A stretch of 64,000 nucleotides of DNA, taken from contig CANMUP010000005.1 of assembly GCA_947501105.1 (NCBI GenBank), positions 310,001 through 374,000 on the forward strand. Reading direction: 5' to 3'. The position numbers and the translations under genes are program-made. Positions 51,805 through 61,951 of this stretch are shown piece by piece. The first letter of the stretch is position 1. Each line of letters opens with the position of its first letter. Source of the DNA: an uncultured Flaviramulus sp. (GTDB taxonomy: Bacteria; Bacteroidota; Bacteroidia; Flavobacteriales; Flavobacteriaceae). The notes below the pieces were generated by a model that saw only the letters and a program-made list of their open reading frames with translations, did not search any database and was not told the origin of the DNA.

Positions 51805-52365
51805 TCACTTCTTTTCCACATAATCTTTAATAGACATGTCATTAATAATCACGTCATTTAAAACTGCTTCGCCATTTTTTATATAAACCAAAGCATAGGT
51901 ATTGTTTTGGATGGAATCGCGCTGATTATTTCTTACTGCTACCTCAGCATCATAAGCTTTGGTTTCTTCCATATAATAACGGTTGAATGGTAAATTAAAA
52001 CTTAGTTCTTCTTCTATTTTATTATACCAACCAACTTCTGCAATAATAAAATCTTTAGATAAATTTAAAGGTTCTTTACTCACTTTTGATACTTTCGCAA
52101 AGCCTAAACTATCGGTTTCTAAATAAATATAAACTTTATCTTTTCTTTCCCAAATTGTGTCTTTAGTTTTATAAGATCTAACATCGTAATTTAAATTGAT
52201 ATACTTACCTCTATACGGATCGCTAGGATCGACAGGTTGTGTTTTAAACCTATATGCCGTTCCAGTGTTTATTATAGATTCTTTATTAAAAATCATTTGT
52301 GCTGGCACGAATATTTGAGCAACAGCTACAACTATAAATATTATGAATATATGTATCGTTTTCAT
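51805..52365 (-). CDS. GDYXXLXY domain protein
   Basis: 186 residues. One N-terminal membrane segment (about 4-22) followed by a domain with R-G-K-Y-I-N-L-N-Y near 56, the GDYXXLXY mark of the family. Such proteins usually pair with DUF2157 membrane proteins, as here, where the partner gene ends 12 bases before it. Function is not known. It is the last gene of the operon reading leftward. Confidence 0.8.
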   Translation of the reverse strand: MKTIHIFIIFIVVAVAQIFVPAQMIFNKESIINTGTAYRFKTQPVDPSDPYRGKYINLNYDVRSYKTKDTIWERKDKVYIYLETDSLGFAKVSKVSKEPLNLSKDFIIAEVGWYNKIEEELSFNLPFNRYYMEETKAYDAEVAVRNNQRDSIQNNTYALVYIKNGEAVLNDVIINDMSIKDYVEKK

Positions 52366-52377
52366 TTTTATTATTTT

Positions 52378-53655
52378 TTAATTTCTTCTTGATTTTTGTT
52401 TTTTTAGCATCATATAATTAGTTAAAAAGAATCCAACACCAACACATACAAACAACAACCCTCTAACCACAAAACTCATATTGGTATCGAAAAAACGACA
52501 TACAATAAGTGCTGTTATTATTAGTAACCCATAATTTAAAATGCCAAAATGAAATTTATCTGCACCTATTTTTATGGCTATAATACCTAAAATAAGAATG
52601 ATTAAATTAATTAAAACGGTTGAAAAAAGGCTACTTGATATTCCTATAAAAAAGATGATTGTAAAAATGATAAATACATATTGAAAAAGATTGAAACTTT
52701 GAATCCATTTTTTTGAATAAGAATAAATCAAAATACCTAACGCCAATAAGAAAAGTACTATTGAAACAAAAAACTCTTGAGAGTTAAATTCAACGTCATG
52801 CCTTAAAATATCTTTCCATAGCCACTCAAAACTCGCAAACATCAACATATAAATGGTTCCTAAAGAGCCTAAAACTAAATAGCCATTTCGTCTTAATTTC
52901 TGGTTGTCGAAAAAAGGCAATTTTCCAATATTGTATAACAATCCAAACAAAATAACATACATTAAAAACCCAAATTCCTCACTTCTATTTACGAAAGCTC
53001 CCAATACAATAACCACACTTAAAGGCAACAGCCAATTAAAAATTGAGGTAATATTATGTGTCTTTTTATTTTTTAGTAAATGATAGTAATGTGGTATCAT
53101 TACAGCTAACAATACTAAATACAACCAAGGTGTCTGGTTACCATCAAAATACCCATAAGAGCAAGCATAATTTGTTGCAAAAACTATATGCAAAATGGCT
53201 AAAGCGTTAGATTTCAAAAGATAGATTAGTGGTGAACAAAGTAAAATCCACATTAGCATATAACTACTAAAATTTCCTGGAATATTATAAATTTGACTTA
53301 CTAACGCCATACTCGCACCAACAGCAAAAAACAAAAACACTCCTGAAGCTTCCCTCCATGTCGCACTCTTTTTCTTCAAAATAGTATAACCAACTATAAG
53401 TTGCCCAATAATTAATGGTGCAAAGGCAAAAACTGTTTTTATGCTTCTTGAAAAATCATCCCAGTTATGTGCCAAAATTAAAATAATACCAAGACCAACC
53501 AACGTTGAGCCTAATACAGCAAACACCGTGAATAATCTATTTGGCGAACTTGTTTTTTTTGACTTATAGAAGTTTTCAATATCTATGGCAACCTCGTTTG
53601 TAATAACCTGTTCTTCAACAAGTTCTTTTATGTCGTTTTGAATTTTTGAATTCAT
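52378..53655 (-). CDS. DUF2157 membrane protein
   Basis: 425 residues with about eleven hydrophobic segments following a cytosolic N-terminus of about 40 residues. The L-G-I-I-L-I-L-A-H-N-W-D-D-F motif near 65 is typical of DUF2157. Its neighbour is the GDYXXLXY protein, and the two domains are fused or adjacent in many bacteria, so they probably act together at the membrane. Eight bases separate it from the CPBP-like gene upstream. The role is unknown. Confidence 0.82.
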   Translation of the reverse strand: MNSKIQNDIKELVEEQVITNEVAIDIENFYKSKKTSSPNRLFTVFAVLGSTLVGLGIILILAHNWDDFSRSIKTVFAFAPLIIGQLIVGYTILKKKSATWREASGVFLFFAVGASMALVSQIYNIPGNFSSYMLMWILLCSPLIYLLKSNALAILHIVFATNYACSYGYFDGNQTPWLYLVLLAVMIPHYYHLLKNKKTHNITSIFNWLLPLSVVIVLGAFVNRSEEFGFLMYVILFGLLYNIGKLPFFDNQKLRRNGYLVLGSLGTIYMLMFASFEWLWKDILRHDVEFNSQEFFVSIVLFLLALGILIYSYSKKWIQSFNLFQYVFIIFTIIFFIGISSSLFSTVLINLIILILGIIAIKIGADKFHFGILNYGLLIITALIVCRFFDTNMSFVVRGLLFVCVGVGFFLTNYMMLKKQKSRRN

Positions 53656-53662
53656 CTTTTTT

Positions 53663-54349
53663 TTAGTTTATAAATTTTAAAAACACTTCTTGAAAAGGGT
53701 CTCTATTAACTACAGTATAATAAAATATAGCACCTAACCAACCGTGAAAAATGCCCATAGCATAAATATTCTTTCTTTTTAAATAAATATATCCATAAAA
53801 TAAGGCTAATAAAAAAGTTCCTATCATTAACCATTTTGAAGGAAAATGAACTATAGAAAACAATATAGCCGTTATAAATATAATTGAAAGTTTATTCAAT
53901 TTCTTTTTATTAAGGTCATTTAAGTTTCCTGCTATTAAAGCAAAGGTTATAAACTGCTGTATGCTTCCCCAAATGGGGTAAGTTATTAAAAGTGGTAAAA
54001 TATGCCATGTTAGATTAATTGTGTTTTGACTAAACCCAATAACAAGAAATGAAATTATGGAAATAACCGCAAAAGGCATCATTAACTTAACCGTACTTTT
54101 AAAATTATCAGTTCTAAAGCCCCAATATTTTAAAATATTTTTTTCTCGTTTATATCTATAAAGAGCATATAAGCTCCAACCTACTATTGCAAATACAACA
54201 AAAGGTAACCTCCAATTAAGAAAATCCATGAAAACAAATTTTCCAATAGCAGTGAAAATTACTGCTACAATTTCTAGCATTCTTGCTTTATCAGAAATTA
54301 ATCGTTTTTCTGAGAACTCAAGCAAATCTTCGGTGAGTTTTGGTTTCAT
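53663..54349 (-). CDS. CPBP-like membrane protein with glutamines replacing the active-site glutamates
   Basis: 228 residues with about six membrane segments. The fold marks are I-V-H-F-P near 170 and F-H-G-W-L-G near 203, as in CPBP proteases, but the expected E-E-x-x-x-R is replaced by Q-Q-F-I-T-F near 133. It may therefore not cleave, or may use another mechanism. It heads the DUF2157 operon (eight-base gap). Confidence 0.7.
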   Translation of the reverse strand: MKPKLTEDLLEFSEKRLISDKARMLEIVAVIFTAIGKFVFMDFLNWRLPFVVFAIVGWSLYALYRYKREKNILKYWGFRTDNFKSTVKLMMPFAVISIISFLVIGFSQNTINLTWHILPLLITYPIWGSIQQFITFALIAGNLNDLNKKKLNKLSIIFITAILFSIVHFPSKWLMIGTFLLALFYGYIYLKRKNIYAMGIFHGWLGAIFYYTVVNRDPFQEVFLKFIN

Positions 54350-54361
54350 CTTTTTGATTTT

Positions 54362-54409
54362 AAAACCTCACAGCTTTTAACCGTGAGGTTTTGGGTTAAC
54401 TAACTAACC
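54362..54409 (-). terminator. Terminator after the YiaA/YiaB gene
   Basis: AAAACCTCAC (54362-54371) and GTGAGGTTTT (54383-54392) pair perfectly over ten bases around an eleven-base loop, between the YiaA/YiaB stop and the CPBP-like start. On the minus strand it is preceded by GGTTAGTTAGTTAACC (54394-54409). The T-run is short, so partial read-through is likely. Confidence 0.6.
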
Positions 54410-54462
54410 AATCATCAAAACAATCCCTATAGTATTTTTTGTTTTGATTTTTGTTACTATTT

Positions 54463-54945
54463 CTATTTTTCTTCATTACTCATTCTATCAATATACTGCA
54501 CATCTCTGGTATTTTTTTGCACAGCAATAGCCGCAAATAAACTTAACAGAAAAGACATACCGTAAAACCCTTTTTCACTCAACAATAAATCTGCATTCCA
54601 AAGTCCGATGATTAATAAAACAATAGATGCAATTGTTGTAAACCAACTAATACTGTAATAAATATCGGTTACAGGAATATTTTCCATTTTGTCTCTCACT
54701 GCTTTTTGTACAGAGATAACCGAAAACAATCCAAATAACAGAATAGTAAAATAATACCCTTTCTCGTTTAGTAGCATCTCTGCATTCCATAAGCCAATAC
54801 AATACGAAGTCATGCCAATTAATAATGCCGTCCATGAGGCACCAATAAAGGCTGCTGTTGGTTTCTGGTCGTAAACTTCAATCTCTTTTATAGTTTCTTT
54901 TTTTCTAGATTTTTCATCTATAGAAACTGTTGTTTCATAATTCAT
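54463..54945 (-). CDS. YiaA/YiaB family inner-membrane protein
   Basis: About 160 residues. Two copies of a two-helix unit (about 36-79 and 97-139), each carrying I-G-L-W-N-A-x-x-L-L and E-K-G, with V-Q-K at the end of each. This duplicated pattern defines the YiaA/YiaB family; function unknown. I chose the ATG at 54945, since the twelve residues upstream (from 54981) do not look family-like. Confidence 0.85.
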   Translation of the reverse strand: MNYETTVSIDEKSRKKETIKEIEVYDQKPTAAFIGASWTALLIGMTSYCIGLWNAEMLLNEKGYYFTILLFGLFSVISVQKAVRDKMENIPVTDIYYSISWFTTIASIVLLIIGLWNADLLLSEKGFYGMSFLLSLFAAIAVQKNTRDVQYIDRMSNEEK

Positions 54946-55095
54946 ACTTTTTGTTTTAATGATTACAAGGCAAAACTGCAAAACTTATAGAAGTTGCAAA
55001 ACACAATCTTTAAAATTAACTGACGATATATTATATACCATTCATAATTTAATTACTATATTTATTGATATATTTAATTATTTTATGACGATTAA

Positions 55096-56592
55096 ATGAA
55101 TGATTTAAATACTATTATTTCAACATTTTCTAGTGAAGACCAACAGCGTTTTATAAGCTATTTAGAAAAAAAGAACAAGCGTAGCGACACTAAAAATATT
55201 CAACTATTTAAGCTCTTATTACATGACGATTTAAACTCAAATGAACTGTGCATTAAACTTTACGAAAACGGCAGTAAAAATGCATATCATGCCTTAAGAA
55301 AGCGTTTATATCAATCGATAATTGATTTTATTGCCAATGCAAGTTTGCAAGAAGAGAAAGCTGTAGATCTACAAATTATTAAATACATATTGGCTTCTCG
55401 CACCTGTTTACAACACAAACAATATAAAGTGGCATATAAAATTTTGGACAAAGCCGAAATATTAGCCACAGAGCATCATCTGTTTCCGTTATTAAATGAA
55501 ATTTATCATACAAAAATTCAATACGCATATGTAAACCCTTCAATAGATATTAATCAACTTATTTCTAATTTTAAATACAATCAAAAAAACCATCAATTAG
55601 AAGATCAACTTAATATTGTTTACGCGAAAATTAGACAAACAATTAATAACAATATTTTTAAAGGCGAAATTGTAGATTTTCAAACCATTTTAAACGCAAC
55701 TTTAAAAGAATACAATATCAGTTTTAACGAATCAATGTCATTTAAATCATTGTATCAATTAATTGCAATTAATAGTTTTTCTGCTTTTGTTACTAATGAT
55801 TACTTAAAAATTGAACCCTTTTTAATTAGCACTTACGAATCTATCCTTAAGCATAAGGATCGAGAGAAACAGTTATATTACCATATTGAAATTCTATATT
55901 TAATAGCTAATACGCTATTTAGAAATAAAAAATTTGATGACTCATTTCATTATTTAAGTATGATGCATAACCATATGAAAGAGAAACGGAAAAAATATTA
56001 TAATACTTTTAAGCTAAAGTATAGTTTGCTTTTAAGTCTCAATTTAAACTACAATAACAAACAAGATGAGGCTATAAATTTATTAACTCCTTTGACAACA
56101 GTTAAGCACGATGACAATGAAGCTTTATTAGATATTCATTTAAGTTTGGTTATGTTTTATTTTCAAAAAAATGACTTAAAAAAGGCTTACACACTTTTTT
56201 CAAAATTTTACCATACAGATAATTGGTATAATGAAAGGGCGGGAAAAGAATGGGTAATTAAAAAAGGTTTGATTGAAATATTGCTTCATATTGAATTAAA
56301 AAATATTGATTTAGTTGAGTCAAGATTATTGAGTTTTAAAAGAAGTCATACGAATTATTTGAAAGGTATTAACCAACAACGCGTACTAATTTATTTAGCT
56401 TTAGTTGAAGATTGCTACAAAAACCCAGAAAAGATATCCTCTGAAGCTTTTAAAGATAAAGTTGAAAACGCTTTTGAATGGATTAACAAAGAACGTGAAG
56501 ATATATTTGTAATGAGTTTTTACGCTTGGTTAAAAAGCAAAATGGAAAACGAGAACCTTTATAGCACTACTTTAGATTTGATTGAAATGTAA
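55096..56592 (+). CDS. Helical repeat (TPR-like) protein of unknown function
   Basis: 498 residues, no signal peptide, almost entirely alpha-helical with recurring helix pairs, as in tetratricopeptide solenoids. No sharp domain motif. A short DNA-binding-like opening (N-D-L-N-T-I-I-S-T-F) is not convincing. It is followed 27 bases later by a secreted protein gene on the same strand. Possibly a scaffold or regulator, which is inferred from the fold alone. Confidence 0.55.
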   Translation: MNDLNTIISTFSSEDQQRFISYLEKKNKRSDTKNIQLFKLLLHDDLNSNELCIKLYENGSKNAYHALRKRLYQSIIDFIANASLQEEKAVDLQIIKYILASRTCLQHKQYKVAYKILDKAEILATEHHLFPLLNEIYHTKIQYAYVNPSIDINQLISNFKYNQKNHQLEDQLNIVYAKIRQTINNNIFKGEIVDFQTILNATLKEYNISFNESMSFKSLYQLIAINSFSAFVTNDYLKIEPFLISTYESILKHKDREKQLYYHIEILYLIANTLFRNKKFDDSFHYLSMMHNHMKEKRKKYYNTFKLKYSLLLSLNLNYNNKQDEAINLLTPLTTVKHDDNEALLDIHLSLVMFYFQKNDLKKAYTLFSKFYHTDNWYNERAGKEWVIKKGLIEILLHIELKNIDLVESRLLSFKRSHTNYLKGINQQRVLIYLALVEDCYKNPEKISSEAFKDKVENAFEWINKEREDIFVMSFYAWLKSKMENENLYSTTLDLIEM

Positions 56593-56619
56593 AACACGCT
56601 TAATAATAACTTTTATTGA

Positions 56620-57834
56620 ATGACAAAAATGCTTTTTTTTATTATGCTTTGCTTTAGTTTGCTTGATTTATCTGCGCAACAAAAAGACAGCTTATTAGTT
56701 AAAAACGGCATTGACAATCCAACCATTTTATCAACTCATCATTTCGGAATATTCAGTTCTCGAATACATCAAAACTTCAAAATAAAACCTCCAAAAAAAG
56801 CAACGTTTACTTTAAACTCGTCAAGCGGTAACAATTTTCATCCATTTGTTGAAACATATTTACCAAAAGACCCTGAGGTACGTAAAGCATTAAGTCAGGT
56901 TATTTGGCATAATCGCAGTTTCAACTTTATAGATCAAGAAACAACCCCTGCGGATTATATGAATATTGTTATTGATGCAGTTATTAAAGAGTTTAGAGTT
57001 GGAGTAAGTATCCCTTTAAGCAAACACCATGAGTTAGGTATTACGCTTCGGTCTTATTTAATTACAAAAGGGAAATATCCTTTTTCTTTTTTTACAAGTG
57101 ATGAGACTATCGAATGGTTTCACAGCAATATTTCTGGTGGTGAAGACCCATACGGAAGACGCTACTATGGATTAAATCAAGTTGATTTTAAATACACCGA
57201 CAGAAACGGAAATACACTAGAATTAGAGCAGAATGATTTCTTTTTAGGTGGCATTGAGTTTAATCATTACTATTATCCTTCGTTAAAAATTAACCGCGAT
57301 AAAAACATATTTATAAGCTTTGGAAATCACCTAGGTATTAATACCTCAAAATTTAATTCATCAATAGATGTTGGTGTTTCTGCGAGCGGAATTAAAAAGG
57401 TTTTTCTAAAAAATAAAAACGAATTCAACATTGGTGTTGGAATAAATTTACTTCGTAAAAACCTTATTAATTTTGATGATGTTATTGATTTAGGGAATAA
57501 TAAATTTTTGGCAACAATTGAAGCCGATATTGAATTTACAAAATATACTGAAAAAGGAAATTATCATGCATTTGGAGTAAACTATCAAATCCAGTCGCGT
57601 TATAACAAACTCAAAGAAGCCGATTATTTTATACTTTTAGGTAAGTGGCGAGAAATAAACGGTGGTTGGCAACATGGTATTTCAACACTCTACAAAGCAC
57701 AGTCAAACTGGTCCTTTATTTACACGTATGGTCGTTCAAACTATAAATTATCATTGTACTTAAAAGAAGATTTTTTAGTGAATAACGCTCCCGATTTTCA
57801 AACAGGTATTAGTTTAAGTTTCCCGTTTTTTTAA
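56620..57834 (+). CDS. Secreted, probably outer-membrane beta-barrel-like protein of unknown function
   Basis: 404 residues with a signal peptide (L-S-A-Q, about 19-20) followed by a chain rich in alternating polar and aromatic residues. It ends in G-I-S-L-S-F-P-F-F, with the terminal Phe typical of outer-membrane barrels. No known family recognised. The gene starts 27 bases after the helical repeat protein gene and may be cotranscribed with it. Confidence 0.55.
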   Translation: MTKMLFFIMLCFSLLDLSAQQKDSLLVKNGIDNPTILSTHHFGIFSSRIHQNFKIKPPKKATFTLNSSSGNNFHPFVETYLPKDPEVRKALSQVIWHNRSFNFIDQETTPADYMNIVIDAVIKEFRVGVSIPLSKHHELGITLRSYLITKGKYPFSFFTSDETIEWFHSNISGGEDPYGRRYYGLNQVDFKYTDRNGNTLELEQNDFFLGGIEFNHYYYPSLKINRDKNIFISFGNHLGINTSKFNSSIDVGVSASGIKKVFLKNKNEFNIGVGINLLRKNLINFDDVIDLGNNKFLATIEADIEFTKYTEKGNYHAFGVNYQIQSRYNKLKEADYFILLGKWREINGGWQHGISTLYKAQSNWSFIYTYGRSNYKLSLYLKEDFLVNNAPDFQTGISLSFPFF

Positions 57835-57952
57835 ATAGCTTACTCATCGTTTTTGTCGTAAAACATGTTAACTTCTCGTTAAATATAGAATGTGTTTTAA
57901 ACCTTTTTGATTTACTTAAGTCCTAGCAATAAATAACTTAAAACATAATAAA

Positions 57953-58414
57953 ATGAAAAAACTAGTAATAATTGCAGTAGCTTTTTTAGCATTGCAAGCC
58001 ACTGCACAACAACAAAATAAAGAACGCCCTAATAGACAAGAAAGAAATCAAAAAATGATGAATCTTTCTGCTGAAGAAATGGCGACTTTACGAACAAAAA
58101 AAATGACTTTGTACTTAGATTTAAATGAATCGCAACAAGCAAAAATTCATAAACTAAATTTAGAAAATGCCACTAAAAGAAAAGCAATGATGGAAGCTAG
58201 AAAAGCTAGAAAAGGAAGTGGTAATGCTGAAAAACCGTCAAAAGAGGAACGCTTAAAAATGATGAATGCAAAACTAGATCATCAAATAGCAATGAAAGCA
58301 AAAATGAAAGACATTTTAAATGAAGAGCAATATGCCAAATGGGAAAAAGCGCAAGCTAAAAGAATGAATAAAGCAAAAAACAGTAAAAAAGGACAGGGTA
58401 AGAAAAGACAATAA
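57953..58414 (+). CDS. Spy/CpxP-like periplasmic protein
   Basis: 153 residues with a signal peptide (A-T-A-Q, about 18-19). The mature chain is very basic and helical. Two L-x-x-x-Q type stretches (L-N-E-S-Q-Q-A-K-I near 61 and L-N-E-E-Q-Y-A-K-W near 123) fit the LTXXQ pattern of Spy/CpxP, periplasmic chaperones of the envelope-stress response. Identity with Spy itself is not provable by eye. Methionine and lysine are unusually frequent. It has its own promoter region and ends in a shared terminator. Confidence 0.65.
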   Translation: MKKLVIIAVAFLALQATAQQQNKERPNRQERNQKMMNLSAEEMATLRTKKMTLYLDLNESQQAKIHKLNLENATKRKAMMEARKARKGSGNAEKPSKEERLKMMNAKLDHQIAMKAKMKDILNEEQYAKWEKAQAKRMNKAKNSKKGQGKKRQ

Positions 58415-58450
58415 TTTTTGGTTGATTATTTGATTATAGTTTGTTAATTA

Positions 58451-58485
58451 GAGCATTTCTAGATTTAGAAATGCTCTTTTTTTAT
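58451..58485. terminator. Bidirectional terminator between the Spy-like gene and hemL
   Basis: AGAGCATTTCTA (58451-58462) and TAGAAATGCTCT (58467-58478) pair perfectly over twelve bases around GATT, followed by a T-run. It lies between two converging genes. Confidence 0.85.
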
Positions 58486-59772
58486 TTATAATATTTTTGC
58501 AACTTTATTAATAGCTTCAATGGTATAATCTAAATCTTCATAAGTTAACGCATCAGTAATAAACCAAGTTTCAAATGCACTTGGCGCTATATAAACACCT
58601 TCGTTAAGTAAACCGTGAAAGAATTTTTTAAAGGTTTCATTATTTCCTTTAGCAGCTGTTTCAAAATCTACAACTTCTCCTTCGTCAAAATGCACAGAAA
58701 TCATCGATCCTACTCTATTTATAGTATGCACAATATTGTTATCATCTAAAACCTTTATAATGCCTTTGTGTAAATATGCTGTTTTTTCGGCTAACCGATT
58801 AAAAATTTCGGCATCATTATTCAACTCATTTAACATCGCTAATCCAGCCGCCATAGCTAACGGGTTCCCACTTAAAGTTCCTGCTTGATACACAGGCCCT
58901 AGTGGCGCTAAATAATTCATAATTTCGTTTCGTGCTGCAAAAGCACCAACTGGTAAACCGCCACCAATTACTTTTCCGAAGCAAACAACATCTGCATTAA
59001 TATTAAAAAGTTCTTGCGTACCTCCTTTTGCTAATCGAAAACCTGTCATCACTTCATCAAAAACCAAGAGAATATTATTGGCATCACATAAATCTCTCAA
59101 TCCTTTTAAAAATCCATCTTTTGGTGGAATGCATCCCATATTACCAGCAACTGGCTCTATAATAATACAAGCTATTTCATCTTTATTAGCCTCAATTAAT
59201 TGACTTACATTTTCAATATCATTATAACGGGCCAACAAAGTATCTTTGGCCGTACCTTGGGTTACACCAGGACTATTAGGTGAGCCAAATGTAACTGCAC
59301 CACTACCCGCTTGAATTAAAAACGAATCGGAATGCCCATGATAACAACCAGCAAATTTTATAATTTTATCTTTTCCTGTAAAACCTCTTGCTAAACGAAC
59401 AGCACTCATGCAAGCTTCAGTGCCTGAGTTTACAAATCTAATCTTATCAATATTTGGAACCATTGAAACTGCTAATTCGGCAATTTTAGTTTCAATTTCT
59501 GTAGGCATACCAAACGATGTTCCTTTTTTAGCTTTGTCAACCACAGCATTTACAACAGGTTTGTAAGCATGACCTAAAATCATTGGCCCCCAAGAATTTA
59601 TATAATCGATTAATCGGTTTCCGTCTTCGTCATACAAATACGCGCCTTTTGCTTCTTTTACAAAAATTGGTGTTCCTCCAACAGCTTTAAAAGCACGCAC
59701 TGGAGAATTTACACCTCCAGGAATAACCTTTTCGGCTTGTGCAAACAATGCACTACTACGTTTATAGTTCAT
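58486..59772 (-). CDS. hemL: Glutamate-1-semialdehyde 2,1-aminomutase
   Basis: Pyridoxal-phosphate enzyme that turns glutamate-1-semialdehyde into 5-aminolevulinate for tetrapyrrole synthesis. The family marks are N-S-G-T-E-A near 115, G-C-Y-H-G-H near 142, F-D-E-V near 238 and the PLP-binding Lys267 in F-G-K-V-I-G-G-G. At 428 residues it is normal. It is the last gene of a run of four on the minus strand, eight bases after the glucosaminidase gene. Confidence 0.95.
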   Translation of the reverse strand: MNYKRSSALFAQAEKVIPGGVNSPVRAFKAVGGTPIFVKEAKGAYLYDEDGNRLIDYINSWGPMILGHAYKPVVNAVVDKAKKGTSFGMPTEIETKIAELAVSMVPNIDKIRFVNSGTEACMSAVRLARGFTGKDKIIKFAGCYHGHSDSFLIQAGSGAVTFGSPNSPGVTQGTAKDTLLARYNDIENVSQLIEANKDEIACIIIEPVAGNMGCIPPKDGFLKGLRDLCDANNILLVFDEVMTGFRLAKGGTQELFNINADVVCFGKVIGGGLPVGAFAARNEIMNYLAPLGPVYQAGTLSGNPLAMAAGLAMLNELNNDAEIFNRLAEKTAYLHKGIIKVLDDNNIVHTINRVGSMISVHFDEGEVVDFETAAKGNNETFKKFFHGLLNEGVYIAPSAFETWFITDALTYEDLDYTIEAINKVAKIL

Positions 59773-59780
59773 GTGTATTC

Positions 59781-60590
59781 TTAATTATTTGATGATGGTT
59801 TAACGATTATTGCTTGTCCAATGCTAATTGTATTGTCATTTAAACCATTTATATTTTGAAGTTCTTTTACAGTAATATTATATTTTCTTGAAATAGAGTA
59901 CAATGTATCACCCTTTACTACGGTATAAGTTATAGATTCGCTTGCTATTGGCGCCTCATATTTAGTATAAGAATCTCCCAAAACCTCTTTGTCAAATTCA
60001 TATAGATTATAACGCTCTATTAAACTAATCAGTTTTTGAGGATATTTCCTATCGGTTGCATATCCAGCAGCTTTTAATCCTTTTGCCCAACCCTTGTAGT
60101 TTTCTTTTCTAAGTTTGAACAGCTTCGAGTAGCGTTTTCGTTCTGATAAAAACAACGAATGATCTCTGAATGAATATTTAGCATCTTTATATTTTCTGAA
60201 ACATTCTTGTTTTTTATCATCATCATGATAGATTTTTTTACCTGTCCATCCGTGGCATTTAATACCAAAATGATTGTTAGCCTTAACAGACAATGTTCCT
60301 TTTCCTGAACCCGATTCTAGAATCCCTTGAGCCAAGGTAATACTAGCGGGAATGTTATACAAACGCATTTCATTTTGGGCAATTTCTTTATAAGTATCTA
60401 TGTACTTCTCCGTTCTATTTGCATATACTTTTGGTGGCGTTACAACTGCAACATCATCCGTTTTTTTAGTTTCTACTTTTGTATCAACTTGTTCCGTACT
60501 GGTTTTTGGTTTTTTAGTAACAATCGTTTTTTTTGAACGACAGCTAAAAACCATAGTCATCAAACAGCATATTAATAGTAATCGCTTCAT
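59781..60590 (-). CDS. Glucosaminidase-LysM cell-wall hydrolase lipoprotein
   Basis: 269 residues with lipobox F-S-C (Cys17). A glucosaminidase (FlgJ/LytG type) domain spans about 75-200, with the catalytic Glu in I-L-E-S-G-S-G near 91 and N-N-H-F-G-I-K near 105. A LysM domain (about 220-265) follows, with [10 protein letters not shown]. It should cut peptidoglycan from the outer-membrane or periplasmic side, helping wall turnover. It is three bases from the next gene upstream. Confidence 0.9.
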   Translation of the reverse strand: MKRLLLICCLMTMVFSCRSKKTIVTKKPKTSTEQVDTKVETKKTDDVAVVTPPKVYANRTEKYIDTYKEIAQNEMRLYNIPASITLAQGILESGSGKGTLSVKANNHFGIKCHGWTGKKIYHDDDKKQECFRKYKDAKYSFRDHSLFLSERKRYSKLFKLRKENYKGWAKGLKAAGYATDRKYPQKLISLIERYNLYEFDKEVLGDSYTKYEAPIASESITYTVVKGDTLYSISRKYNITVKELQNINGLNDNTISIGQAIIVKPSSNN

Positions 60591-60593
60591 TTT

Positions 60594-61505
60594 TTATTTA
60601 ATTATTAATAAATTTTTCTTTTTTAAAATAACGTTCATTCCAGAAACACCTTGTAATCCTCCTGTATGAATTGCTAAAATTCTTGATTCATTAGGAAAAA
60701 ATCCTTTTTCGATTAAATCGAAAATTCCAAACATCATTTTTCCTGTATAAATAGGATCTAAAGGAATTTTATGGTCGCTTTTAAACTGATTAATAAAACT
60801 GATTAATGCTTCATTTATTTTAGCATAACCCCCAAAATGATAATCAATTATTATTTCCCAATTGGCTTTCGTTACAAATTTACTAATATCTTGTTGTAAA
60901 AAGTCACCTTTTAAAGCTGAAAAACCTAAAACTTGTTGACCAGGTTTTGAACAATTTATTAGTCCAGAAATTGTGCCTCCAGTTCCAACTGCAGTGCATA
61001 TATAGTCAAAATCATTATCTTCATCAGTCAGTATTTCTTCACAACCTTTAATAGCTAAAGGGTTTGTACCTCCTTCGGGAATTAAATAAAATGTGCCAAA
61101 CTCTTTTTCTAAATTATCAATAAATACTTTGGAAGTTTTATTCCTATAATCTTCGCGAGACACAAACTTAAATTGCATTCCGCACTCTTTGGCAAAATTT
61201 AAAGTAGCATTAGGATGCTCTTTGTCACTAAGTTCTTCTCCTCGAATAACACCAATAGTTTCAAAACCAAACGTTTTTCCTGCTGATGCTACAGCGGCAA
61301 TATGATTTGAATAAGCCCCACCAAAGGTTAATAAGGTTTTAGAACCTTTATTTTTGGCCTCAATAAGGTTGTACTTCAACTTTCTATATTTATTTCCCGA
61401 AACAAAAGGATGTATTCTATCTTCTCGTTTTACAAAAAGCTCAACACCTTTATTTTTAGATAAAAAAACAGGTTGATTAATACTATTTTCAAGTTTAAAA
61501 ATCAT
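60594..61505 (-). CDS. ACC deaminase/D-cysteine desulfhydrase family PLP enzyme
   Basis: 303 residues, fold type II PLP enzyme. The PLP-binding Lys39 lies in S-G-N-K-Y-R-K-L-K-Y, with F-G-G-A-Y-S-N-H near 61 and the phosphate-binding G-T-G-G-T-I-S-G near 163. Homologues deaminate 1-aminocyclopropane-1-carboxylate or desulfhydrate D-cysteine; which of these it does cannot be read from the sequence. The start overlaps the upstream gene by 11 bases. Confidence 0.85.
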   Translation of the reverse strand: MIFKLENSINQPVFLSKNKGVELFVKREDRIHPFVSGNKYRKLKYNLIEAKNKGSKTLLTFGGAYSNHIAAVASAGKTFGFETIGVIRGEELSDKEHPNATLNFAKECGMQFKFVSREDYRNKTSKVFIDNLEKEFGTFYLIPEGGTNPLAIKGCEEILTDEDNDFDYICTAVGTGGTISGLINCSKPGQQVLGFSALKGDFLQQDISKFVTKANWEIIIDYHFGGYAKINEALISFINQFKSDHKIPLDPIYTGKMMFGIFDLIEKGFFPNESRILAIHTGGLQGVSGMNVILKKKNLLIIK

Positions 61506-61833
61506 TGTTGCGAAGATACTTTAAAAATCCCCAAAATGATCGCTGTTTTAGGTAATCTAAATTCAATTCGTTGCTATAAGCTTCGCGTTCAAAAGAAATA
61601 TTTTTATAGGCTAAATGCCATCTTTTATATTGAAATAATCTAAGCATAAACTCAAGTATATAGATTATGTAAAATGGTATGATTAACATTTCTAACTGTT
61701 GCCTTAAATGAATTTTTTCATGGTTGATTAAAACATAATTCGTTTTAAAACGCCTATTTTTTAAAAACACAAAAGGAAAGACAGTTAAACCAGTATAACC
61801 TTTTGGTACCAAATATTTTGAAATAAGAATCAT
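61495..61833 (-). CDS. Small membrane protein with HEKIH motif
   Basis: 112 residues with one or two membrane segments (about 48-68). The N-H-E-K-I-H-L-R-Q-Q motif at 37-46 has the H-E-x-x-H form of a zinc metallopeptidase, and similar small flavobacterial proteins share it, but no further zinc ligand is certain. Two-thirds of the chain is basic and aromatic. It overlaps the ACC-deaminase-like gene by 11 bases. Confidence 0.65.
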   Translation of the reverse strand: MILISKYLVPKGYTGLTVFPFVFLKNRRFKTNYVLINHEKIHLRQQLEMLIIPFYIIYILEFMLRLFQYKRWHLAYKNISFEREAYSNELNLDYLKQRSFWGFLKYLRNNDF

Positions 61834-61936
61834 AACCTATAGTATTCAAAAATCAATCCAATCTCTGCTTTCATTAAGATAACAAGTAAATAGCACCTTT
61901 GACTAAAGAGTCAAGTAACTATTTTCTAAGATATGC

Positions 61937-61944
61937 TATATTTG
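61937..61944 (+). promoter_or_regulatory. -7 promoter box of the DUF5522 gene
   Basis: TATATTTG matches TAnnTTTG and ends seven bases before the ATG at 61952, so the transcript would be almost leaderless. Confidence 0.5.
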
Positions 61945-61951
61945 CAAAATA

